From NCBI RefSeq assembly GCF_014898815.1, contig NW_026515548.1, forward strand, positions 1,408,501 through 1,472,500: a stretch of DNA of 64,000 nucleotides, in the 5' to 3' direction. The notes below the pieces were generated by a model, which ran no database searches, was not told the DNA's origin, and was given only the letters and a program-made list of their open reading frames with translations. This document shows, piece after piece, positions 21,901-32,800 of the stretch (the stretch's first letter is position 1; each line of letters begins with the position of its first letter). Made by a program: the position numbers and the translations under genes. Source of the DNA: Panonychus citri. Its lineage: Eukaryota; Arthropoda; Arachnida; Trombidiformes; Tetranychidae.

Positions 21901-24900
21901 TCGCCTTCCAATGCAAGTAAACCCTGTCAAAAGAAAACATGAAATCTAATATTAATGAGATTCTTTCATAGATCTAAATCTTATAACAATCTAACCTTTG
22001 CAAATGCGGCAGCGGTCATTTGAACACGACCTTCGTCCGAAGCATAGATTTTAAGATCATGTCGAAAAGTACTATGTAATCGTAACAGTCCAAGACCTTG
22101 AGTTCCAGCGTATTCACCTGTAAAAACGTAAAATTCAAGTTAATTTCTGATTAATCATTGGATGATAAATAGGAATAGGAAACGGAAATCAAGGTAAGAT
22201 CGGAATAAAATCATAAGTGTAATAAAAATAATAATAGAAATGCTTGAAGAGATGATTGAAAGAGATCAACTAAATAAGGGAAACAAATATCAACAATTAA
22301 TTACTGAGACTAAAAAAAGTCCAATTAATTATCAAAACAAATAATAATGAAGGCAAAATATAAACAACAAAAAACCAAAATTAAACATAAATCACAATGA
22401 ACATGAAAAAACAAGTAAATTAATCAAACGTAACAATTAACAGTAACATGCTAATTAAAATAAAAACCTCAATTTCATGATAGAAAATGATTAACATTAA
22501 TGATTGGTTTTGTATTAATAATGAAATAAGGACAGTAACATATTCAGAACACAATTGGTCAGTTGGCATTGGTCACTAATTAAAAGACAGTTAGAAAGAC
22601 AAGACAGAAAGACAAAGGTTAATCGGGATTAGGGATCAGGGATTAACTTAGTTAATATCTTTCAAGCACACCTTGGCCCCCGGGGTACATACACCTAAAA
22701 ACACGTCCGAGCTCTTCAGCTTGGACTCTTCCGGCTGGGGTCAGTTCGCCGCCCCATTTGAGTATCAGTACCAATGATGGATCTCGAGGTAAATCTTGAA
22801 AAAAGAAAGGAAAACAAATGATTAGTTTTTGCGAAAATAATTCATTCTAATTGTGATGATTGGTGCTGAATAATCATATCAAGGTTACATGATGAAAATG
22901 ATTACAATTAATATGAATGACCTTGGATAATGAGAAACCTTAAATTATATTTACTACGAAATAAACTTTTGATATTTTATGAATGAACTCATAACATTAA
23001 ACAATTACATCGTCACGATCAAAATTTTTGGCAAACGACAAAAGTTTGAATGAAGAACAACAATTAAGTGACAGTCTGATCACAATTAACTAATAAGGTA
23101 TAATTTTCCATCAACGATAAGAGATAAATTTAGTAAATTTTCAAGACAATTTGTGACTTTTGATTGTTATTGTTGAACAATTTAAATCAAATTGTCAATC
23201 AAAGTAAAAAGCACAATTTTGTTTGGATGGTTTTATTTTCATAACTCAATGGATTCAACGATAACTTCAGTTTCCTAAAAATAGATTGAAAATTTTGATC
23301 ATGTTGATATTTAACTTGAAACTATTTCCGAGTGAAAAGTAAAACAATCAACAAATTAGTCTATAAATATATGTAATAATTAACCATGGGAATTAACACA
23401 AGGGAAAACGACTAATTATCGAGGGAGCAATCGAAAAGGTAATTCAACAAGAAGTGATAAAAATAGATAGTAAAAAACGATCAACTGATTGTTTATGATC
23501 GGGTGATGAATGATGATGATTATGGCGATGGAATTACAATCAATTTAATTGTGATAAAATACCTTCTTCACTTGATGATCTTCGGGGTCTTCCTTTGGGT
23601 TGATATTTGAGTTCGACCTTACGATTGATACCAGAGAAGTGACCATACATTTCGAGGACTTGTTTTAATTGTTCGATTTTCGATTTATCTTCTTCTATGT
23701 CAAAATCGGGATTCTTTTCGAGTTCACTCAACAGGTATCTTGAAATGTCCAAAATCTCCTGTAACTGATTAGGTTTTTTCAGCTTAATGTGACCCAATTT
23801 GTAGCCATCATACTTTTCAAATATTTCGAAAAACTTTCGATTTTTAACCTCCATTTTCATCTTCTGTTTGGGTGTTCGATCTCCGTGCCGAATCACGGCT
23901 ATGACACATCGAAGTTCCATCATTTTGCCGAAGGTTGTTGGTACTATTGGTGGATCATCCAATTGGAACGGAATTGACCAGGGAATATGTAATTGTGGAG
24001 CTAAATTGCGAAGTATCATGTTACCCAGTATTTTGGCACAATCGTCGTAGTATTTGATTGAACTTTTAACGAAATTGAAACCGTTTACATCACAAACATA
24101 AGATTTTCCGTTTGCTCGAAGTAGATCAAAGCCACAAACTGTTTGCTCGAAGGCAAGACAAACTTTACGAGCGATCAGTTTTTCGGCGTTACTTAAGATT
24201 ATCGGGTAGCGAATTTCTTTACCATCTTTGTCCCTTTCGACTTTACCGTCTAAAGCAGGCGATTTACGAGCCTCAGCGTGAGCGTAATCGGGACCAACGG
24301 TGTAAACCTTAATATCGGTACCATCGGTCGGCATGAATTCCTCGTAAATGTAAGAACCAGTTTTTCGAATTGATGTTTCCGGTGAATAAACTGAACTTCG
24401 ATTACCAATTTTACGGAATAACCTTTGAGATCCTCCGCCGGCTGAGGTTGGATAATAAATGTAGATATTGTGATCTTCAGCGGATATCGGCTTCTCCACG
24501 AATGGCTTATTAAATACTTCTCCTTTTATCTCAATGTGATCTTCTTGTTCAATGATTTCTCTTTCATCGGGATTAAGTGAATCTCGATCCAAGACCGCGT
24601 ATCTTGGTAAGGCTATTCCAGCTTCTTCGAGTCTACGATAAACCTTACGACGATCTTGCATATCGTATTGCATGTGAAGCTCGTTAATTAAAAACGGTTT
24701 ACGTAGTTTGGCATATTCGGTGGCTTTGGCAAGTGGAAAATCTTTAGAGAAAAATGAAATTAAACAATCACATTCAGGCCACTTTTCGACGGGCTCTTTT
24801 AGGATTGTCTCTTCGGGGAAGATGATTGTTTGAATATATTCAAATTCCTCGAGGCGACTTAATATCTCTCTCATTGGTTTACAACCAGATTTCTTGGACA

Positions 24901-26649
24901 TGGCACAAACACCGACTTTGACCTTATTGGCCGTGATTGGTGGGTCATCCTTTTCGATACTTGTATTATCCATTTCAATTGAGGAACAGCAACTTCGGGT
25001 ATCGTAACAACAGTCGTCCTCCTCTTCGGGTTCCTGTGGATCCATCATGAAGATACCGGAAGTGTTCACGTTCATTGGAGATCGAAAAGACAAGACAAGG
25101 TCAATAATAGAATAAAAAAAGACAAAAAGAGAGAATAGAAAACAAATAGAAATTAGAAAAACAGAAAAACAGAAAACAAATTCAAGAAAATTATTGTAAA
25201 TGAATATCAATGTTTCCAATCAATATCACAATTGAATTGAGGTTCTCTCATTATTGATCATTCTGAATCATTTTCACGGTTAATTGTTATAACTAAAACA
25301 CCTCGTGACACCAGCGAGTAGTTTTTACTATCGTAACTCTAATCTGATGATGAGACTAAATTGTCTGCAATTAAAATTATTAAACCATCAATACTCTGGT
25401 TCACTTTTGATTCTGTTCGTGATGCAACACGTTATCTTCACCTTTCTCTTTCTTTTCTTTCTTTCTTTTTCTTCCATGTTATTTTTTTTTCTTCTTCAAT
25501 TACATACACGTTGAGAGAGAAACGATTGACAGTAAAGGTGAACTACAAGCTCAATGGAAACACCAAGATGATGATATAAAAACAAAAGGAAAAGATCAGA
25601 AATGGATTAACAGATCAACTTCAATTTAGATCAATTCAATTGTTTCTATGTATTTGAGAAAACTTAATCAACTAAACACAAGATATAAGAGTAATTAAAG
25701 TAATTAGAGATGAAATTCAATGGTGAAACTGAATTAATAATAATTGTCAATGAGTTTAAGAAATGAATTAAAAAAAAGTAAACATGAAAAGGACTTTAAA
25801 TGAAATGAAATGGATTAACATTTGAGATTTAAACAACCAAAAAGGTTAATCAGTTTGGTTGTTTAAATTGTGTTGATTTGAGTTGATTGGTTGCTAATGA
25901 AATGGTAACGAGATTACATAAGCCAATAAAGTAAAGGTTGAACGTAATTTAAAGTGTAAAATTAACAATATTTTGATTGAACAATTAGTTGGATAACAAC
26001 TTGTAATAATTATTATTCTGCATGGTGAATGTGTCGCTTTTCATGGTAATTAAATTGGTTCAAGGGTAAGAGTTAATTATAATAATAATTTTATGCTTTA
26101 AGACCTTGAAAGATGATCAATCTAAGATAATTAGGTTAATCATGGTGAATCTTTTGCTTTCATATTATCATATTCTCAGTCCAATCAACACTTAATAACA
26201 AGATGAATTGATATAAATTCTGGTGTCTCAAGAATCAGGTTGAAATGCCGGTAAATCGTTATGAATATTGTGATAGCCTTTCGTGTTAATTGTTGTTAAT
26301 TTGATTTGATTATGATAAGATGAGTAATCATATCAATATCAATTGTGAGATTAGAGGAAGACAAAAAAGCCAAATGATTAAATGGGTGCAATTGGTTAAT
26401 TGCTGGTTAGTGATGATGATTTGTTGTTGAGCGCTTGAGTTAACCAACCGATTGGAAAGGTTAACAGTTTCATCTTGAATATATTTCAGTTAAATTGTCA
26501 ACAATTTAATCACTAATTACCTTGGATGATAATCGCTGTTGTCTATACATATCATCTCCTATGTAAAATTTGGGTCTTGAATCTGAATTGTTTTCAACTG
26601 GCGATGAACGGGAATCCTTTATATCTGTTTGGATTCCATGGGTGGACAT
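18986..26649 (-). CDS. PPIP5K: Diphosphoinositol pentakisphosphate kinase (PPIP5K/Vip1), ten exons
   Basis: Exons 26521..26649, 23563..25033, 22672..22794, 21996..22117, 20892..21923, 20517..20648, 19731..20385, 19527..19613, 19366..19455 and 18986..19263 join in phase to about 1,372 aa; human paralogues are about 1,240-1,430. The protein makes and turns over inositol pyrophosphates (InsP7/InsP8) in the cytosol. The N-terminal ATP-grasp kinase begins near KVGVCAMSKKSGCKPM and contains PFVEKPISAEDHNIYIYYP, SAGGGSQRLFRKIG and VCGFDLLR. A histidine-acid-phosphatase-like domain follows, with RHGDRTP and LKWGGELTPAGR. A conserved tail motif PLETLHNALSLKQ lies in the last exon. I chose the ATG at 26649 because exon 1 is phase 0 into an acceptor at 25034. 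That acceptor ends an AG-free pyrimidine tract of over 100 nt. The alternative ATG at 25075 (MNVNTSG) would lie inside that tract. The Thr-rich part of exon 7 is lineage-specific filler. Confidence 0.9.
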
Positions 26650-27127
26650 TATTTAGTTAATTCGGTGAAAAAGATGCGGATAAAAATATAAATAAGAGCA
26701 CAATTAGTTGATGAAAGACAAATATGATGATGATGAAGAAAAAAAAACAAATGATAATCAAATCAACAGGGAGAAAACAATAACAATAATAAGACAAGAA
26801 ACAGAATAAAAGGAAAATAAAGATTCGCAGATATGATGATGGAAATGATGATTATTCAACTGTGATAATCATGTTTGGAATTAGATTAGAAGAATAATTA
26901 ACGAAAATATCTAACAAGATTTTCTAATAACAATAAAGAGATGGAAAATTGCGAAAAAAGAGAAAACCTAAAAAAAAAGAAAAGAACAAAAGAAAAACAA
27001 TAACATAGAACAGTAGATGAAGAAAAAGAAGATGATAGATCCAAATAGAATAGAATAGAATAAAAAAGGAGAAAGAGAAAAGTGAAAGTAGAATAGAATA
27101 TGTAAGTTCTCTTTAGAATAGAAAGAA

Positions 27128-27130
<3 letters not shown>

Positions 27131-27162
<32 letters not shown>
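27131..27162. repeat. GA dinucleotide microsatellite
   Basis: An uninterrupted run of about 16 GA units in the 5' flank of PPIP5K. Confidence 0.9.
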
Positions 27163-27167
<5 letters not shown>

Positions 27168-28035
27168 AGTTATGTTTCCATGTCTTTGGTTATTTCAATC
27201 ATTCTCTTGGTGATACAATTCATTTCCATGGATATAAACACTGAGATAAACAAATGGACATGAATAAGAGTCGACAAGGTGAACGACAATCAAGTGAAAC
27301 AATGGTGATGATTAACTGATTAGAAAATTTTTCTATCAAAGTGAATGAAATATTATCGAATCTACAGAAAATGAATGATAACAAATGAAGGCGAAAAGAG
27401 GTTACCTCGAATTCAATCAATTGATCATGTTGATGGAGACTTTGAGATACGAGACACAATTAACTGGGAGAATTGGGTTGATTAAAGTGAACAATTAGAT
27501 TGGATGATTTTGTTGATGGAGAAAATGAGAAAGAGACAAATCGAAATGTAGAAAGTCAGAGAGAAAAATAAGAAATTAGAATCACTGATAACCAATTGAC
27601 CTAAACACTCAATGGGAACAATTTAGAATCACAAGAATAATTTGATTAGGATGATATCGAATTAGATTAACATAGAAAATGATATTTATATCTTTCGCTA
27701 TGATTGTAAAGAAAGAGATGAAAAAAAGGTAAACAACAGATTGATGACCTGCGAACCCTTGATGATGAAGTAAAATTTTGATTCTGCTTGTTTCATGTCG
27801 ACATTGTCAAGGTTATGTGATGATAATACAACATGAGATGAGAGAGAGATAACCAAAAGGGTTATCCCAGTAAATCACCATGGGGTCAGTTGGATTATCT
27901 CAATGATGATCAAGTCATTTTTACAATTGTCAATTTTTATATACTAACCAGATTGGATCACAATCCATTCATTGAATGAAAAATCAGCTGATAAGATTTT
28001 GAATAATCTTTAAGGTGTAAAGGGTCAGATAATTG

Positions 28036-28074
28036 TCGTTGTTGTTGTTGTTGTTGTTGTTGCTGTTGTTGTTG
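28036..28074. repeat. GTT trinucleotide microsatellite
   Basis: About 13 GTT units with one GCT interruption, non-coding by context. Confidence 0.9.
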
Positions 28075-30029
28075 TCGAGGATTAAATGGATTCCAATTAG
28101 TTGATTATCATCCAATGTTTGAATCACAATTTGATCAGCCTGAGAATGTGAAAAGTTCAAGTTGATTTTACACATATGATTTGAAGATTAGAAATAAAAT
28201 TGTTACAATTTTCTGAGATATTTGTGGTTTAGGATTTAAGATTAAGAGATTAAGATTTGGAGTCTACAAAATCGTAGATAAAAGTTCACTGATTACAGAA
28301 AATGTAGAAAAAAATAGTTAAGTGATTAAGGAAAATAGCAAGATTATTGTGGATGAGGATTCTGGTGATGATGAAAGATGAAGATGAAGATGAGGATGAT
28401 CCTGGTAAATGAAACGTTGTGAGGGCGGTGTAAGAGTGAGTTTGGCTCATCTGTTACCTAAGAGAAGGAGAAACAAGCAAAAGAATTAATAATAATTAAA
28501 GTAAACAGAGAGAGAGGGAGAGAGAGATTTAATCAATAGAATCAATAGTATTTGATTGTTTTGATGGAAAACGATAGCAATCAAATTCGCTGGTTTATTA
28601 TCCTGAAAGAGAAAAAGAGAAGATAATGTTCATTTATCCCGAAAGAAAGGTGAACATTTTAGATATTTGAGAAAAATATTCTTTCTTTTCTTTCTCGGCA
28701 TCATCATCACATTTTCATCTTCTCTCTCATCTTTGCAATTGGATTGATTCCAAATCAAGAGAGAAACTTTTTCGCAAATTCGCCTCAATGTGAAGATCAT
28801 GTTGTTCATCCAAAAAGGAAAACATTGCTAATCCAAATTAAGAAATTGAAACAAAAAAGAAAAGGTAATTTACTTCTTGTGTGGAAGAAAATTTAGTAAT
28901 TTGATTGTTCACTAAATTGATTAGAAACAATCAATTACTAATGTTCACTATGGTTAATCAGTTTTCTGTCTGTCACTGTTTCTTCATGAGCTTCATGGTT
29001 CTTGTAACTCAGGAAACAATAAAAATTATTTTCGTCTAAACCAAAGGTAATTAGAGGATGATGATAGTGTAAACATGTGATGATGATGATGATGATTAAA
29101 TTGATTTCATGATAAAGGAATCAAAGTGATGAGCATTCACAGTAATTCTGGTTAATTATAGACTTGGGGTCAATCTTAGGCCTAAGATTTTTCATTAGAA
29201 TGTGACTCTTTTGATAAGCTCTCAAGATTGACATCCTAAGAGAATAATTAACAGTAATCAAGTTAATTTTGTCCACAACATGATCAACAATTTACTGAAT
29301 TTCACTGGAATCTTAATCATCACAATTACCGGTTGATTTTCCCTTCTTTCTTTGGGTGTTGTCTATATGAAGATAGGAATAAGTTACATAGGAAAAAATT
29401 AGTAAATTGACTAATATGTTTACTTACCTTTGGTTAGATGATTAACCACCGAAAGACAATCAGCCTGTTCTTATGCGAAATACAATTAAATCTCAAGGAC
29501 CATAATTAACACCAAATGATTGTGTTAATTGTGATTCCAAATTTTCCTTCCAATTGAACCTACATGAGAAAAAAGAGTGAAAAAGAAAAACGTAAATATG
29601 AATAATTATGAGAAGAGAATCACTTACCAATTAAATCAATTGACAACTAAAATTAACTCTACGAGCCAATTTAATAATCCTCGATTCAAGTCAAATCACG
29701 ATTATTAATCAACAATCAATAAATTGAAATGAATCATTTGATTACAATTAGTTGTGGGTTAATAATTATGAAGACATCACCCAAATCTGTTGATGATGAT
29801 GAGAAGGGAAAACAAAAAGAGTTACACTTTAACTTAATTTAGCAATTGTAATTAGCAGAATAGAACAAAGTAAAAGAGAAGAAAAATTAGAGATGATGAT
29901 GATTAGCTAATTAATTAAAACAGTAATTAATTAATTAGTAAATCAAGTTACTTGGAAGCAAAAACAAATTCCAATCAACAAACCAAACGGTTTTCTCAAG
30001 GCTGAAAAAAAAATTGGAGGGAAAATGTT

Positions 30030-30067
30030 TATATAAAAAAGAGGAAAAATCAAAATTGATCATCAGT
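30030..30067 (+). promoter_or_regulatory. TATA box and initiator of the Gly/Met-rich secreted gene
   Basis: TATATAAA at 30030-30037 is followed about 32 bp later by the arthropod initiator TCAGT (30063-30067). This predicts transcription starting near 30065 and a 5' UTR of about 63 nt before the ATG at 30128. Spacing and both elements fit the standard arthropod core promoter. Confidence 0.7.
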
Positions 30068-30127
30068 TGAAGTTTAATTATCCAGGAGACAATTAGTTAA
30101 TTTCTACTTAATCACTGGTTGTTGACA

Positions 30128-31062
30128 ATGTTTTCTACTTACAGTTTAATTGTTTCGACTCTTATTGGACTTGGTGAGTTAATTGATTCTCTTTTTTAAT
30201 TGGAAAAATTTTCTTTTTTTCTTGTTTTCTATTCACTTTGTTTACTTATTTTCTTTTGTTTTTGTTTTCGTTTTCTGGTTTCCTGGTTTTCTGGTATTCA
30301 GTTTGTTCACAATCAAATCAACCTGTGATCGCCTCAACACCCATTCCAATGCCCACCTTAGGATCGGCATCTTTTAATGGTTACAGTGTTTGTCTTTCAA
30401 TTGTTAATTCAGCTCTTCAAACATTAAATTCAACCTTTGAACTTCAATCATCAACAACCGGCTCACCTTTTGATTTGAACCTTTTGCCTGTTGATTGTTT
30501 TTATTTGAAATCATCTGAATCTACCTGTAAATCATTTCCCCCTGGTCTTAGGGATATGTTTTCAATGATGCTCTGGGTAACCCAGTTAATTCAACAGTGT
30601 AACATACCGGGTTCATGGGCTGGTTATCCGGAAACAATTAACAATCTTAATCCAGGAGTTAGACAATTTCAAGCTTCATTAAGTTCAAGTGGCTCAGCGG
30701 CACCGGTGGGGTCACTTGGTGTTAGTGGTTCTCTTGGTACCAATGGTGGATTAGGTTCAATGCAAATGGGCAATGGTTATGGTCAAGGATCGGGTATGAT
30801 GTCCAATGGCTTAGGTTCGGGTACACCGATGATGATGGTTCCCGTTCAAGCGGCGGGATCAATTTCAGCCGTTCCACCAAATCCATTTTCCACCATGATG
30901 GGAATCATTGGTTCATCGGTTGGACCTCAAGGAATCACAATCAGTCCTGCGACAATTGCTGGTATTTTATCGTTAATTAATCAAGTTGTTGGAATCGCTG
31001 TTCAATTAGCACCAATCGGTGGAGCCGTTGCTGGCCCACTTTTGGCCGGTGCTCTTGGATAA
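30128..31062 (+). CDS. Secreted Gly/Met-rich protein of unknown family
   Basis: Exons 30128..30173 and 30302..31062 join in phase 1 (CTT G|GTGAGT ... TTCAG|TTTG) to 268 aa. The short first exon plus the junction encode a signal peptide, MFSTYSLIVSTLIGLVCSQS. The mature protein has three parts. An N-terminal region of about 110 residues contains four cysteines (VCLSIV, DCFYL, TCKSF, QCNIPG). A central low-complexity stretch is rich in Gly, Ser and Met (GSLGTNGGLGSMQMGNGYGQ). A hydrophobic Ala/Gly/Ile C-terminal third includes ILSLINQVVGIAVQLAPIGG and ends PLLAGALG. The architecture (Cys-bearing head, Gly-rich middle, hydrophobic tail) recalls structural or silk-like proteins. I do not recognise a domain, and that comparison is only an impression. 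The strong TATA promoter suggests high, regulated expression. Confidence 0.85.
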
Positions 31063-31188
31063 AATTTTCAATTTCATGACAAGAAATGCAAATTATTGTT
31101 ATCACTTTTAACCTCTTTTTGTTATTAACTAATTGTTGCAATGACAACAATTTATAATTTATTCTATCAATTACTGATCAAAGTAATT

Positions 31189-31194
31189 AATAAA
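31189..31194 (+). terminator. Polyadenylation signal AATAAA
   Basis: AATAAA lies 127 bp after the stop codon of the Gly/Met-rich gene, a normal 3' UTR length for a compact gene. Confidence 0.6.
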
Positions 31195-31640
31195 GTCAAT
31201 CTTTTATCGTTGAGCTATTGTTAGGTTTCATAATTCAGGCTTATAATTGATTATCTTAATGATTAACTTGAATCAATTTGGATGAATAAGTTGTACTTTG
31301 CAAGCTTAACCAATTGTAAATTTAACTATTGGCTGATTGTGTGGTTTGAATTACGGTAATATTTACCTGATGGAAACTTAATCAGTGTATCACCTGTGAT
31401 TAAACTGGATGTTTTTATGGAAAGGTAATTCGTTGATTAAGATAATTGCGATTCTGATGTGAATCCAATCAGCGTCGTTGATTCCATATGCTGAGCTTCA
31501 GATGAGAATCAAGTGACGACATTATAACGGAAAACATTAAATTGGTTAAAAGTTACAATCAAACAAAACTACGGAAGGAACAATTGACTGACCTTTCAAT
31601 AAACAACAATATCAATAACATAAAACTATTACCATGATCT
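31195..31640. other. Intergenic DNA
   Basis: AT-rich, no gene seen. Confidence 0.5.
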
Positions 31641-32105
31641 AGAAAACTCAGAAGATGATCAGGGATAGAAGAATATGAATGACGAATCGATGCTAAGTTA
31701 TAAGAGAACGCGGAAATCGCGATGACAAGTTCGAAATTGAAAGAATAACGGTAACAGAGCTTAAGAAGGATAAAGAAAAAGATGAGGATGGAGATTATGT
31801 TATTTCCTTTACTGGAGAAAAGTCAACATCTTCACCTTTAATTAATTCACACAAAGGCGACAAAGGAACCAACGAACACGAAAGTGACCTGAATTCGCTT
31901 GAGCATTGGCCACATCGTTATTATCTTCATGATAAATTGGTATAATTCGTTCATCTTTTTCTCCATTAATTCATTTCGAACAGAAGATGAGGATGATCGC
32001 GATGACCAATTGAAAACAGAAAAAGAGACAAAAAAGTCTGAGAATTTGAAATGCTCGAGTTGGTTTCCATTGGCAACGAATGTCCAACGAAAAAAAGAAA
32101 ATTAA
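31640..32105 (+). pseudogene. Acidic/charged coding relic
   Basis: Overlapping plus-strand frames look coding but do not join cleanly. A short open piece MNDESMLSYKRTRKSR runs to 31723. The next frame gives VTELKKDKEKDEDGDYVISF through EHWPHRYYLHDKL to a stop near 31942. A third piece after a plausible acceptor at 31981 reads DEDDRDDQLKTEKETKKSEN and stops at 32105. A GT donor (TTG|GTATAA) and an acceptor (CGAACAG|AAG) exist, but their phases disagree. I do not recognise the protein. A decayed Asp/Glu/Lys-rich gene fits best; an intact gene with a different exon structure is possible. Confidence 0.35.
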
Positions 32106-32800
32106 AGTTCGAACAGTTTTTTGTCCATCTTTCTGTTGAGTTGATCACTGAAACAATAAAATACTGGTTAATTTGATTGTCATCATTATGATCGACATAT
32201 TTACAATACTGATTCCAGAAAGTTGATAAATTGTTATAGTAATTGTTTTTGTTTCTTTATATTTAAATACTTTGATTGTAAATTAATTAGGGGTTTTTTG
32301 ATCAGTTTGTTTTTGAAATTAAGATTAAAATACAATCTGATTGAAAAATGTGATTGTTAAGTCAGTAAGATGGAATAGTTAATCATTTAAAATCAGTTTT
32401 ACAAGATTAGATTGTTGATCTTTGGTGTAGAAAAAAATTGGAAAATTGGTCACTACAAAAATGGTTGGAATCATTGATGATCAATATTCGGCTTGTGAAT
32501 TATTTCCCGTTAATCACGATTAATATCCAAAAGCGTCTTCGTCTATTATTATTATGCAATCCATTTAAATTTATGCAAGTAATAAATTGATTTATAAAAT
32601 TTCTCAGTAATTAAATAAAAATTATGGCTTAATTTGGTTTGCATCGGCGATATTTGGCTTCAGTTGATTGGTTATGAACTAAAAAATTTCTGAAATAAAG
32701 AATAGGACTGGAATTAAATAGAGGATTAAATAAAAAAGAGTTAATTTTGTTAATCATTGATTAGTAGATTTTTTTTTTCTTCTCTCGAAAATTAACCAAA
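32106..32800. other. 3' flank of flotillin-2
   Basis: AT-rich, no coding signal. It should hold the flotillin-2 3' UTR. Confidence 0.4.

Larger units (their letters stand above)
26650..30029. other. Intergenic region between PPIP5K and the secreted Gly/Met-rich gene
   Basis: The PPIP5K 5' UTR and promoter probably lie at the left end. No coding exon is supported. Simple arrays include GA at 27131-27162 and GTT at 28036-28074. The poly-Asn open frame opposite the GTT array is a by-product. Purine-rich tracts dominate. Confidence 0.5.

Noticed and set aside
25075..25219. N-terminal hydrophobic extension of PPIP5K in the open frame upstream of MNVNTSG
   Set aside because: It translates the pyrimidine tract of intron 1 (Phe/Leu/Ser-rich). 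The family has no such membrane segment.
27984..28175. Poly-Asn open frame
   Set aside because: Produced by a GTT microsatellite; flanks are non-coding.
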